A stretch of 64,000 nt of DNA from Miscanthus floridulus (Eukaryota; Streptophyta; Magnoliopsida; Poales; Poaceae): contig NC_089581.1 of NCBI RefSeq assembly GCF_019320115.1, forward strand, positions 69,172,485 to 69,236,484, read 5' to 3'. A program made the translations under genes and the position numbers. Positions 23,094-34,819 of the stretch are shown here, piece by piece. A model generated the notes under the pieces. It did no database searches, was not told where the DNA came from, and saw only the letters and a program-made list of their open reading frames with translations. Numbering within the stretch: the stretch's first letter is position 1; the number at the start of each line of letters is the position of its first letter.

Positions 23094-26000
23094 TTACGGC
23101 TCTGTTCTTGATTTCGGACGAACACAACCACAGAATGGGACCCTCTTCTTTTTTTTCTTCTGCCCACCACGGTCCTTCCTTCCATACAGATAGTCCCTCA
23201 AAAGCACACGAGTGCGCTTATCAGAGACCTTGAGCCTTCTGTACTCGTGCTCTTCCTCAAGCTTCAGCAAGACATACTGTATCTTCTGGACCTCCAGTTC
23301 CAACCTTGCCACATTTTCTGACCCTTTCTGCACCTGCTCGGAGATCTTCCTCCTGCTGGAATACCCTTCTCGCTCGGTGTTCATATTATCTGACAACGCA
23401 GGATAGTTCTCAGCCTTCCTGGTCAATTTGTTGTTGAAATTGATCTGTTCCAAGACAAAGCCCTGTGTCTCATGCAGCTGCGTGCTCACACTGCTGTACT
23501 CAGAATTCATTGGGGATTTGCCCTTTGACGTCCCCTCCATTTTCTGCTTCAACTCCTCAATGCTCGCTTGGATGCTCAACAGCCTCTGAGCATCAGAAGT
23601 GAGCCTCTCAAGTACGTTCTTGCTCCACGCCTCATGAGGCTCTACAGCTCCCTTTGACAATTCTAGCTTATTGATTCCAAGGTCTCTTCCCCTTACTAGC
23701 TCAGACGAAGGGTACTCACTCTTCAGATTCTCAACCGCTTGTATGTCGTGCTCAGATGATGAGGACTTGGCCGTTTCGTTCTTGCAGCTCCTCTCTGCAG
23801 CCTCCCACAGCTGAAGCATATCGTCATCAAGTTCAGCATTTGCACCAGTTCCAAGGGGATAGAGGGCAGCTCCACCAGCACCATATGGTGGACAAGTAGA
23901 TATTTGGTCCAGCTCAATATCCTTCATGATCTGGGCTTGCTTCCCTTTGGAGACTTCAACATCTTGTTTCTCATGGTCAGAATATATTTCTTTTGCCTCC
24001 ATGCGTGAGCTGCCTCTTGCTTTAAGCTCTTGAATTTGTGTACTTGCTGCCGCCAATTTAGCTGCAGACTCGGCTGACTCCTGATCTTGACGATCTTTAG
24101 CATTTAATACAACCACTTGAAGTGCTTCTATTCTTGCAATCAACCCTTGTAACTTTGGAGTTCCTTTGGGTAAGCAATCAGATTCCAGCCCATCGTTGCC
24201 CTCTTGCACATGATGTACCCATGCAGTTTCCTGTAACAACCAAAGATCACTTGTCAAGAAGGGGAAGGATAGCATATACGACTGGAGGTGGCTTGATAAA
24301 GTGTCACATCCATGTAGTGCACGAACCATAATAGAAATATCCAACAAATAATAAGTGATGCTAGAAGGAAGAGCAGTTGCAAAAAAAAAACATAAGATTA
24401 CAATCAAGTATTACAATATTAATATGTTAAGTATTAAGAAATGGTCAAACTTTGCTTCACTGAAAGAATAGAATTGTTTTAGCTGCATGAAAGATTTCAA
24501 AAAGGGTGCCTAGTTAATAATAAGGACAAACAAAGAAGCTTACCTCTTTGCCTTCTGTACTACATGGTTTTGACAGAGAACGAGCATCTTCTTCCAGCAC
24601 ACTGACATGATCAGTCAATGATGCTATGAGAGCTAGATGTGTGTTCAACTCAGCTTTTAGTTCTTCATGTTCTTCCTGAATGCCAGACAACTGTTTCTGC
24701 ACCTCCTCAATGTGAGCATCTCGGGAAGAGATCTCCTTCATTAGCAACTCCTTTAGGGATATTGCTCTATTCTCTGTAGCTTTACCATTCATCAAAAGCT
24801 TGAATACTTTTTCTTCATAGACCACAGAATTCACTGAAGATGTAATTGCATCATCCATCAGAACAACAAATTCCCTCTCACAATGCTCAACCTCTGATTG
24901 CAATGCCTCATTGTTTTGGTGAAGAAGTAAAATTTCGTCATCCTTGCTAGAACACTGTTCAATCAGTCTTGTGATTTTCTTCTCCAGTTCTCCTTTCACC
25001 ACTTTAGCACCTTTGATTGCAACCTGAAGAGACCCAGCAACTCCACAGAGTTCCCGGTTCTTTTCTTGCAAGAGTTGAACCTTCTCTTCTGCTTCCATTA
25101 GCTCATCATCCTTCTGCACCAACTGTGTCATGCAATTCTCAAGTTCAACAACCAACTCCTGGCAGACACATTGATTGATGCCCAAATCAAACTCTGAAAG
25201 GACTAATCGAGTTCTGAGAATCTCTACCAAGTAGATGATATACTCCTTTAAGTGACTATTTTCTGATTCAAGCACCACTGACCTTCTGCTCAGCTCATTA
25301 ACTTGGAGATCAAGATCGTCCTTAGCCAAACTCAACAAAGCCATCTCATCAGTAAGAGAAGCCAATGCAGATGCAATCTCATTATTATGTCCCCTAAAGA
25401 AGAGGCACAAGTTCTCGAGCATCATGCATTCTTCAAGAACAGTATCATTCTCATCTTCCAAGGAATTGTACTTCTCACTCAAGGACTGGTATTCCTTACA
25501 CAAGGACTCATTTTTTTCGGTCAGGTTGGAAATTTCATCTTGTGAGGTCTGGTAGGACTCTCTCAAACAAGATAGTTTCTCTTGTATGAGGAATACTTCA
25601 GTTTTCAGCACCTTCTCCCTTTCACTGCTTTCCTGTAATCCATTCCTTAGTTGTTCGTTCTGTTCCAACATCTGTTGGTTTTTGTTTTGCAAAGAAAGCG
25701 ACTCTGCTTCTCCACTCTCCACTTCTTTCTCAAGGGCACACTTCCGTAAGTGCAGGTCCCTGAGCTCCATCCCTACTTGCAACAAAACTACTGAGAGAAC
25801 TGAGAGCTCGGTGTCCATGAGCCTATTCACATCTTCAGTTTCATCCTTAAGTTTCAGAATGTTAATGGTTTCATCTGAAACAGTCTGCAACAGAACTTCG
25901 TCCTCAGCTAAATCAGCAGGTCCTAGATCTTTGCAGATATTCAGAACCTTCATTTGCTTTGAAATCCCTTCCCTCAGTTTTTCATTGTGCGTTAGCAATG

Positions 26001-29000
26001 TTTTTCTCTCCTCTCCATGATTTCTAGCTTCATCCATCAACTCTGAAACTAACATATTGACCGAATGATTTTCCACGGCATACTTCTGGCATTCAGTGAA
26101 AAGAGCGACCTTCTTGTCTTGTTCATCGACCAAACAGTTCTCCAAAATAACTGTACTAATAGAAGCACTTATGTTTTTCTGCTGTTCCTGTTGAAGCACC
26201 TCCTCCATATAATGGTTTTTCTCTTGCAGAGAAGAAATTTGTTTCTCATAGCTGTTTGCTTGCAGTTGATGTGACTTTGCTGACACTTCAAATTCCTCGT
26301 TCTTAATTCTCAACTGATCCTGCAGTTCCCTTACTTGATCATATGCAATATCCTTCTCTCTGGATACAGAGGAGTGCTTCAGTTCCAGATTGGCATGCAT
26401 ACCTTCTAGGGCTTTCATGGCCAATGTAATGCTCTCCAACTAAAAGAAAGAATTTACATAATACAATATATGAGAAAAAAAATGTATGTACAGAAGGACA
26501 TGAGATGAGACCAGTTCAAAAATTATGACAGTGTAACAATATTAATTTCTACTTCAACAAAAAAAACTTAGTATGTAGGTTTACATCAGTATGTACCTGA
26601 GAGAACAGGTGGTTCTTTTCAGCAGAAAGAGCTGAATTATTTGTTAGGTGAGTCTGGCAGGATTCTTCAGAATCTTTCAGGTTTGTTCTCAATTCATCTA
26701 GCTCAGTTTTCATATCACTTAATGAGACATCCAAGATAGAATTCTTCTCTGAAACCTCAGATAAACTTTTACCAAGGATCTCTAGCTCTGATGCAAGAAC
26801 AGTCTTTTCAGAAACATGACAGGAAATTGCTTCCATCAGAGAGCTTTCTGAGGCCTGTAGTGCTTTTATATTCTCCCTCAATGCATCCACTTCACCAGAA
26901 AGAGCTGAGTTATTTGCAAGGAGAGCCTGACAGGATTCTTCAGAATCTTTCAGCTTTGTTCTCAAATCTTCTAGGTCCATTTTCATATCAGACAATGAGA
27001 TATCCAAGATAGAATTCTTCTCTGAAGCATCAGATAATCTTTTACCAAGGATCTCTATCTCTGATACAAGAACAGCCTTCTCAGAAACATGACAGGAAAT
27101 TATATCATTGAGAGAGCTTTCTGAAGCCCCAAGTGCTTTTATCTTCTCCCTCAATGCATCCATTTCACCAGAAAGAGCTGAGTTATTTGCAAGGAGAGCC
27201 TGACAGGATTCTTCAGAATCTTTCAGCTTTGTTCTCAAATCTTCTAGGTCCATTTTCATATCAGACAATGAGATATCCAAGATAGAACTCTTCTCTGAAG
27301 CATCAGATAATCTTTTACCAAGGATCTCTATCTCTGATACAAGAACAGCCTTCTCAGAAACATGACAGGAAATTATATCATTGAGAGAGCTTTCTGAAGC
27401 CCCAAGTGCTTTTATCTTCTCCCTCAATGCATCCATTTCACCAGAAAGAGCTGAGTTATTTGCAAGGAGAGCCTGACAGGATTCTTCAGAATCTTTCAGC
27501 TTTGTTCTCAAATCTTCTAGGTCCATTTTCATATCAGACAATGAGATATCCAAGATAGAATTCTTCTCTGAAGCGTCAGATAATCTTTTACCAAGGATCT
27601 CTATCTCTGATACAAGAACAGCCTTCTCAGAAACATGACAGGAAATTATATCCTTGAGAGAGCTTTCTGAAGCCTCAAGTACTTTTATCTTCTCCCTCAA
27701 TGCATCCATTTCAGCATTTGCATCTGAAAGTGAGTTCTCCAGGAGTGAATAGTCTTCAGATAGCTTCTCCACCTCTTGGAGTTTTTCTGAGAGAAGTGCC
27801 TTCTCAACCTCACTCCTTGCACACACCTCCTTCAGTTTTGAGTTTGTAATTTGCAACTCCTCAATCAACTTCTGGTTCATTGTTGCAGTGGTTTTTAGGG
27901 TATCCATCTCATCAACCAGAGTATGGTGTATCTCCTCTAGATTTTCCTTCTCTTCCCTTTGAGAAGTAAATTCTCTCTGAAGTGCTTCTTTTTCACCTAT
28001 GTGTAACCCCATTTCTGCCTGAAGTTTCACATTCAAATCCTTCAATGCGTCCAATTCAAGATGAAGGTCCTTTATCATAAGCTCAGTAGAAAGATTCTGT
28101 TCACGAAGGATATGGATTTCCTCCGTATGCTTGGTTACAATGTTCTCAAGATCAACCTTACTGTTCTCCACCTGTCTTAAATTACCATTCAGCTTCTCGA
28201 GTTCCAGTGCCAACTCTCTCACTTCATTTTGTGACTCGGAGTGAAGATTTGTCATCATAAGAAGAGATGCTTCACCTTCAAGCCGTTTTTTAGTTTCATC
28301 TTGTAGGCTAATTTGGAGGTTATCCGCTTCTTGTTTCTTATATATGAGTTCTTGCTCTATCATCTTAACTTTTCCTTCAACATTCTCCAGTTCAGTTTTC
28401 AAGGCCACGAGTTCAGATTCAAGATCCGATATTCTCACTGAGGACTGCTGGTTCTCATGGAGGGTAGCATCTTTCTCAGTGTTTATAAGTAGGATGGTGT
28501 TGTTAAGTTCAGATGACAAGTTCTCCAACTCATACAACTTGCCATTCTGCTTCTCAATCTCTATCTGCAACCTACTAACGTCTTCCTGTGACTGGGAATA
28601 CATATTCTCCAATGACACAAACGATGTTTGGGCTTGTAGCCTCTTCTCACATTCATCTTTCAAACTTATCTCCAGGCTGTCGACACTTTCATTCTTCCGT
28701 GTAATTTCTTGCTCCAATAAGAGAATTTTTTGCTCGGACTTCTCCATTTCCAACTGCATCTTTGAGAGTTCTAACTCCAAATCAGATACTTTCTCTAAAG
28801 ACTGCTGTTGCTGAAGGAGTGCTGCATCCTTCTCCGAGTTCAAACCTAAAATATTGTTCTTCAGTTCTTTCAGTGTGCTCTCCAGGTCTAACTTATTATT
28901 TTCCAGCTCACTAAGCTTCTTTTTTGATCCATCAAAATCTTGTGTCAGCGTTCTCATTTCTTCTTGCAACTGGGAATGCAGACCCTCTGTCATGAGAAGA

Positions 29001-31446
29001 GTTGCTTCAATTTGCATACGCCTATGGCATTCATCTTGCAGCTTGAAATGGACATTGTCCGCTTCTTCTTTCTTCTTTTCAAGATCTTGTGTCAGCAACT
29101 GTATTTTCTGCTCAGCCTCATCTAGCTCTGACTGTAGCTTTGACAGCTGAGATTCGAGTACCGAAACCTGCTCCACAGACTGCTGGTGTTGAAGCACAGC
29201 TGCATTCTTCTCAGTGTTTAGCTGTGAAATGATGCTCTTAAGGCTTTGTATTTCACTTTGAAGTTCATTCTTTGAATCCTTGAGTGTATTTTTCTCGTCA
29301 CCAAGTTTCTGTATAAGCACCTCAGAGGACTGGTTTTGTTCTGCAAGGTGCTCAACATCCTTCTTCAGCTCACAAACAGTGTCCTCAAGGACCTCCTTGG
29401 TCTGCTTGAGCTCATTCAACTTTTCATTCACTGTCTTTATTTCTATAGCCATCCTCTGTACTTCTTCATGAGATTGAGCAAGTTCCTTCCCCTGGGAAAG
29501 TAAAGCACTTTCAGCCTGCATGCGCTTTTCATGCTCCTCCTGGAAGCTCAAGCGGAAACTCTCCAATTCCTTAAGTTTTTGTTCTAGTTCTTGTTGCTGC
29601 ATCTTCATCTTCTGATCCAAACCCTCAGCCTCAGACTGTATAGCAATATTGAGTGTTTCAGCATTAATTAGCTTCTGGACATCTGCAGCCATTTCATCAG
29701 TTAACTTCTCGAGGTCAGCCTGCGCCTTCGAGAGCTCGGACTCCAATGTAGATATTCGCTCAGAGGACTGATTATATTGCATAAGTGATGTGTCTTTATC
29801 AGCATTTAATTGCAATACTGTTGCCATGAGCATTTGCATCTCATTTTCAGCTTTGTTTGCCCGCTCTGATTCTGACAACATCTGCTGTTTCAGATTCTGG
29901 CTCTCGGCTAATAGTCTTGCAACTTCTTGTTGCAAATTTGCCATCTCATTGCTGATATCATCTTTCCCTTTAACTTCTGGGCTTTCAAAAGTTAGGCCTT
30001 TCCGCACCTTTCCATCAAAACCAGCACGAGGAGCATTTTCACCACTCGATGACAAATCATTGAACAGCTTTAGACCTTTTCGACTTGAAAATGCGCTGGT
30101 TTCCTCAGGGTGTGTACCATTCCTCTTGGAGGTGAAATGTTGTGGTGACACACCAACTCCATCCTTCTGAAGATCATCGGAATCAAATGCCGCACGTGTG
30201 AAAGTAGACATATCTGGAGTATGAGGCTCCATCTCTTGGCTGAAAGCAGAGGGTGACTCATCTGACATTGACGGCATCTGATTTGGAAATGCTTCAGAAA
30301 TTGTTCTGTGAGCCTGGCGAAGTGCCCCAGTGGCCTGATCATATCTTTCTGCCAGTGCACGGTATGCTCGATAGAATTCCTCCACCAATTTCATTAGCTC
30401 TGGACGTTTCTTGTAGTACATCTCTGCTCTCCTTGCAAAAGAATCAGCATCTTCATTGATAAGTTTGATCATTGCTTTAACCTTTGTGTCCATGTCTGTT
30501 GCACAAAACAAGACCCAATTAGTTCATGGACCACACTTATAAATGCAGTCCTTTCATTGCAACCATATCTTCAAATTGATTCCATAGTTATGAAAAAAAG
30601 GAACACATATGGACCAATGTTAGTTACTTCGCAGTGACAAAAAAGAAGGCATCAAAGGAAACATTTAAGCTGCCCAAGTGTTTCCAACAGAAATAGACTT
30701 CAGTTTAACTGGACCAATAAAAATGCCTCTCTCCCTCTCCCTCTCTCCAGAGAACTCTTTAAAACATCAAAAGAAAACTCTTGCACAGATATATGGGCAA
30801 CAGTTTATGACCTAGTGTTAACAGATTATGAAAATATTTCCAAATTCAAATACCATATGTGCATTTTTTTTATCAAAGAAAGACTGACATTGAGAAAACA
30901 GTCCAATGCAGCAGAAACTCTCTCCAGAGAATTCTTTAACACATCAAATGAAAACTCTTGCGCAAATATATGGCCAACAGTTTAGAACGTAGTGTTAACA
31001 GATTATGAAAATATTTCCAAAATCAAATAAAATATGTGCAATTTTTTTATCAAAAGAAAGAATGACGTTGAGAAAACAGTCCAATGCAGCAGAAAGATTC
31101 ATATGTAATTGCTCGGATCATGAGCAAAGAAATTCAGAAATGTTGTTCCAACTGAATAATAAGTGTACTGCATTGAATTTCCAAGTTGACTCGTATATAC
31201 ATTGTAGAACAAGGATAGGAATATCATGATAGATAGGACACAAACAGTGCATGAGCATGTGCTTGGCTGACTGTAAGCTTTGCCTTGAAGTAAAGTAGGA
31301 AAAATGCTCTTTGGTAAAGATGAACTGAAGATAGCAATGAACTCACCGCTGATATTTTCCTGGAGCCATTTCGAGTTCTTGGGGCTGATATGGCTAACCC
31401 ACAACCAAGAGTACTGCCTTGAATCATGACGAACCAAAGTCGCCAT
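23094..31446 (-). CDS. NET1: NETWORKED1-like (KIP1/NAB domain) actin-binding coiled-coil protein
   Basis: Plant-specific NET family protein: the N-terminal NAB domain binds F-actin and the long coiled coil links actin to membranes (NET1 at plasma membrane/plasmodesmata in Arabidopsis). Four coding exons (minus): 31,446-31,347, 30,495-26,597, 26,439-24,544, 24,230-23,094; all junctions GT..AG and in phase, giving 2,343 residues. NAB domain at residues about 10-90: [13 protein letters not shown], then [20 protein letters not shown] and [16 protein letters not shown]. Residues about 190-2,250 are heptad-rich coiled coil. The C-terminus has [12 protein letters not shown] and a basic [15 protein letters not shown] tail, characteristic of NET1. 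Much longer than Arabidopsis NET1A (about 1.7 k residues) because of internal duplications (91-residue unit x4 at 963-1,326; older 119/126-residue units from 459). The usual WWWDSH of the NAB domain reads WLWVSH here. The reading frame is intact throughout. Confidence 0.93.
26618..27709 (-). repeat. Four tandem 273-bp coding repeats in NET1 exon 2
   Basis: Units 27,709-27,437, 27,436-27,164, 27,163-26,891 and 26,890-26,618, each 91 codons beginning M/VDALRE. Units 2 and 3 differ at one residue, unit 1 differs from unit 3 at three, and unit 4 is clearly diverged. 91 residues is 13 heptads, so coiled-coil register is kept. Assembly collapse or expansion is possible here because two units are almost identical. 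Confidence 0.95.
28109..29221 (-). repeat. Older diverged coding repeats in NET1 exon 2
   Basis: Three related blocks start at the codons for [10 protein letters not shown] (29,221), [10 protein letters not shown] (28,843) and [10 protein letters not shown] (28,486), residues 459, 585 and 704. Spacings are 378 and 357 bp, i.e. 126 and 119 residues (18 and 17 heptads). Each block repeats the order QQS, VS/IS-LE-ELSK, EQKI, a KK/RK-rich turn, ADNL-like, DECxKR, and a SQSQE-like motif. The end of the third block is approximate. Confidence 0.8.
30741..31095. repeat. 177-bp tandem duplication in NET1 first coding intron
   Basis: Unit 1 at 30,741-30,917 and unit 2 at 30,918-31,095 both begin CTCTCTCCAGAGAA and end CCAATGCAGCAGAAA. 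They are about 90% alike by eye. The duplication lies inside the intron (30,496-31,346), so it does not alter the protein. Confidence 0.85.
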
Positions 31447-32720
31447 TGGTGCCGGATAGCAACAGAGACTACTCCAACCAACAAATAATGCCTTACTTCT
31501 TCAGCACTTAGAACAATGCAGAGATGCAATATCTTATCCTCAAAACCATGAGGGTCCTCCCCTACATTTCAGTTGTGGGATCAACGGAATCAGCACCTGC
31601 AAAGTTATTACAAACAGAAATGACTTGAATAAGATAAAGTAAGCAAGGTATCAGCAGCAACGATGAAGAGGACTCAAGGACACCATGCCTATGACTATGA
31701 GTTAGTACGTACCAGCGGCAAGTCGTGAACTGGCCCGAAGATACTACTAGTGGATAAATTGCCCACACTGCACCAAACTGGAACCAAGAAAAAGATAACA
31801 CTGGCCCTCAGTAACTGGATGACGAGAAAAAATTATGCATGCACAGTAAGCGCTACCGAAGTGATAGTGCAACGCTTCCTTCGTGTGAAGTAAAAAAAGC
31901 AATCACAATTCTGTCAAAATGACCGAGAAACAAGGTAACCAATAGAACCGGTGAACAAACCAATCAAGGATTTATTTACATATATCTATACTATAAATAA
32001 ACAGGAAACCAACAGAACCCAAAATCCGTTTCCCCAGAAACGAAACCTCCCGATAAGACAGGAACATCGAGGCGCGATGTTTCTGCTAGGCACGATGCTG
32101 CAGACTGCTGCAGAAGGCAAGAAGCTGGTTTTGGAAGCAACATCTCGCGAGTCAGGCGCCATTCAGCAAGAAGAAAAAGAGAGGATATAGATCACATGAT
32201 CCACGCCTGCTGCTCCACCTAACCAAACCCACCCGTCAACACCAACCATTCCGGCAATCCAATTCCCAGCAAAGGCGAATCACGGAGCAGCAGCAGCAGC
32301 AGCAAAAGATGGATCTTTGGAGCATCCAGGCGCGAAACACAGGTCAAGAAATACGATAAGCGGGTACTCAACAATCACGGCATAGGTGAAGGAAGCAAAG
32401 ATCCAATCCAATCCTGGAGCAGCGGAGTCTGTCTAGTGAGAGGGGGAAGCGGGGAGAAGGGCATACCAGGTGGAGCGGAAGTGAGCGGCGGCGGCGGCAG
32501 CGGCAGCGGCGAGATGCCAAGATCCAGCAGGCTGCCCACTCTGTGCCTCCATCTATCGTTTCTCAACCCATCCCGTGCTCTCTTTCTCTCACTGTCGCCT
32601 TTGCCTGTGGACAGTGGACTCTGCTGCAGGGTGCGGGCGGGCGGGCGTAGTGCCAAGAAGAAAGGCTGCTTCAGCACAGCAGGAAGCGGGCCCCACACCA
32701 AGCGGACGATACAGCAAGGG
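31447..32720 (-). promoter_or_regulatory. NET1 5' leader with probable introns and GC-rich promoter
   Basis: Reading the minus strand, an acceptor TTTGCAG/G at 31,597 gives a leader exon 31,596-31,447 joined to the ATG at 31,446. A candidate middle exon ends at the donor CTG/GTACGT near 31,716. A first exon ends at the donor CACCTG/GTATGC (boundary 32,467/32,466). The first exon and promoter lie in GC-rich DNA at about 32,430-32,700. Splice signals are convincing by eye, but exon starts and transcription start are inferred. A CAG run at 32,288-32,304 lies within a leader intron. Confidence 0.5.
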
Positions 32721-32882
32721 AATAGAGACTACTCGTGAGTCGTGACCCGCCAGCTTTTGAAGAGAGACGGACGGAGGTGATGATGCCATGACCATGAGCT
32801 GGTGTTTTGGGCGTCATAAATTGGATGGCGTCAATTTGGGGAGGGAATTATGAATTCATATAGTACGAGTAACTGCTATGTA

Positions 32883-33118
32883 CACCCTCAGTCCCAATTT
32901 ATCTGTCGTTTTCGGTGTCCGTGCCACGACTTTAATTTAATTTGTACAAAATATGTGCAACATTTGTGTCTCCAAATAAATTTGTTAAAAAACTAGATTC
33001 AAAGATTTTTCCAATGATACTAATTATGTATCATAAATAATAATATTTTTTAATATATATTTTTGTTAAAGTTGTTTCTCGGGAAGCGAGAAAGACAGAT
33101 ATTCTGGGACGGATGGAG
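32883..33118. mobile_element. Stowaway-like MITE
   Basis: A 236-bp element flanked by TA on both sides (32,881-32,882 and 33,119-33,120). Left end CACCCTCAGTCCCA; right end, inverted, CTCCATCCGTCCCA: a diverged form of the CTCCCTCCGTCCCA terminal repeat of grass Stowaway/mariner MITEs. AT-rich interior without coding potential. Confidence 0.85.
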
Positions 33119-33191
33119 TATATATTATTTGATGCAACGGTCATAAGATGTTGTTTTGAGTATGATGAGTATATTTTCCAAATGACCATGG

Positions 33192-33884
33192 GTAGGCTTT
33201 TTAGTTTTGGTATTAAAATTTTTTAGACACTTCCAAAATAACCAAAATTCATGAAATTTGACGAAAATTTCATGTCAATTTTTTCAGAGAATTAAAGTAT
33301 GTTTTTTCTAAAAATTTTAAATCTAAACAAAATATTATTGTTATATAGCACATATATTAGTTTCATATAAAATTTCTGATCTTTCTTTCAAACACCTCCA
33401 AAATTTCGCAAAATTTTAGTAAAATTTCATCAAAATTTGAACCTTGGTCCTAGGAAATTTCAAATGTTGCTAAATTTTATGCCTATGTTGTAGTACTTGT
33501 CTGTTTTGACTTTCATTTACGAATTTCAGTAATTTTGAGGGTGGCTGAGAGAAAATTCTAAATTTTGTATTATAATGCATGTGCTTTATTGTAAATACGT
33601 ATATACTCTAAACTCATATTTTCTGTGGTTTATTATGTATTTTTCTACTCAACATATATGTAGTCATAAAATATACTAATGGATTATTTAGATCTCAAAG
33701 TTCTAGAGAATCGTATTTCTTGTTAAAGTCTCGATCTAAAAAGGTTAAAAGTTTTTGAACATCATATTTCTTGTTAAAACCTCTAAAAAGTTTCAACAAA
33801 ATTTCACCAAAAATTCACGACTTTCAATAATTTTTGGATGGTGGCAAAAAAATCTCAAATACCAAAATTAAAAACCCTGCCTAC
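33192..33884. mobile_element. AT-rich element with inverted ends (unclassified)
   Basis: The left end GTAGGCTTTTTAGTTTTGG and the right end, read inverted, GTAGGCAGGGTTTTTAATTT match apart from a small insertion. Between them, about 690 bp of very AT-rich DNA repeats variants of AAATTTCATCAAAATTT and CCAAAATTTCGCAAAATTTT. No gene. Probably a non-autonomous DNA transposon; no clear target duplication found. Confidence 0.5.
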
Positions 33885-34417
33885 TAACCATTGGATGCTC
33901 CTTTCGCGATCGAACGGTTCATGCTCGTATCGAGGTCCAAACAAAGCGAAATTTCGAGAAACTGAGCTCGCAACACCACAAGTTTAGAATGCTGTTCTGA
34001 ATTCTGATTCTCGATGGATCTCCTCATTCGTTTTAGATTAGCAACTTAGCAAGTGGTCTAGATCTAGCTATTCCAGTTGATTCGACATGTAAAAGCGCGG
34101 CTTGACTTTGCTGTTACACTAAAAGCATTTTCCCTGCTTGGCCTTCACGTGCATTACTTTTTGTTAGATGTCCCAATCCTTCCATTAGAAAAAAGAAAGA
34201 GCAAGACTATTCTGGACCATCGCGCAATGCAAGAAGAGAAATATATTATATTATATTATACTTAAATTGACATTATTAGGTAGCGCAAGGAAAATATGTA
34301 ACCTGACGGCCGTGGTCACATGCATGCATGTCCACAACCACAGTTTAGAGTATTATTATGGATGTGGAATATTTTTACTCATTATTAGACCAGTCGGTCT
34401 TCGCGAGAGTTTCATAA
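33885..34417. other. Intergenic DNA, nothing recognised
   Basis: No credible coding region. There is a short TATTATA run at about 34,240-34,260. The frames at 34,077-34,461 show no domain. Confidence 0.4.
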
Positions 34418-34819
34418 GAGCAGTCCAAATGGATATTAATGATAGTTTTTATCTCTATTAATTTTAGAGCAGATAAAAAAAGCTGGCGTAGCAGTCTAAT
34501 TAACGAGGAAAGAGAGAAGTATTAGAGGAAATGGTTTCTTAAGAGAGAAATCAGGTCTACGCGTGAATCAAAGCATGAAGAAACCAGGATTTCGCCGTTG
34601 GAAGGAAACCGGTAGTTTCTACCCAGATGGAGCCGCGATGCGACTATTCGTCGCCGATGCTCCTCCGCGCTCGCTGCCGCCCAGGCCGCGGTCTCCGTCC
34701 GCACAGGGCACGGTTGTTGTCGCTCTCCGGCTCGTCATCTACCCAGGCCGCGGTTGTTGTCGCTCTCTGGCTCGTCATCCGCCCAGGCCACGGTTGGCTC
34801 CTCCGCGCAGTGGCGCAGG

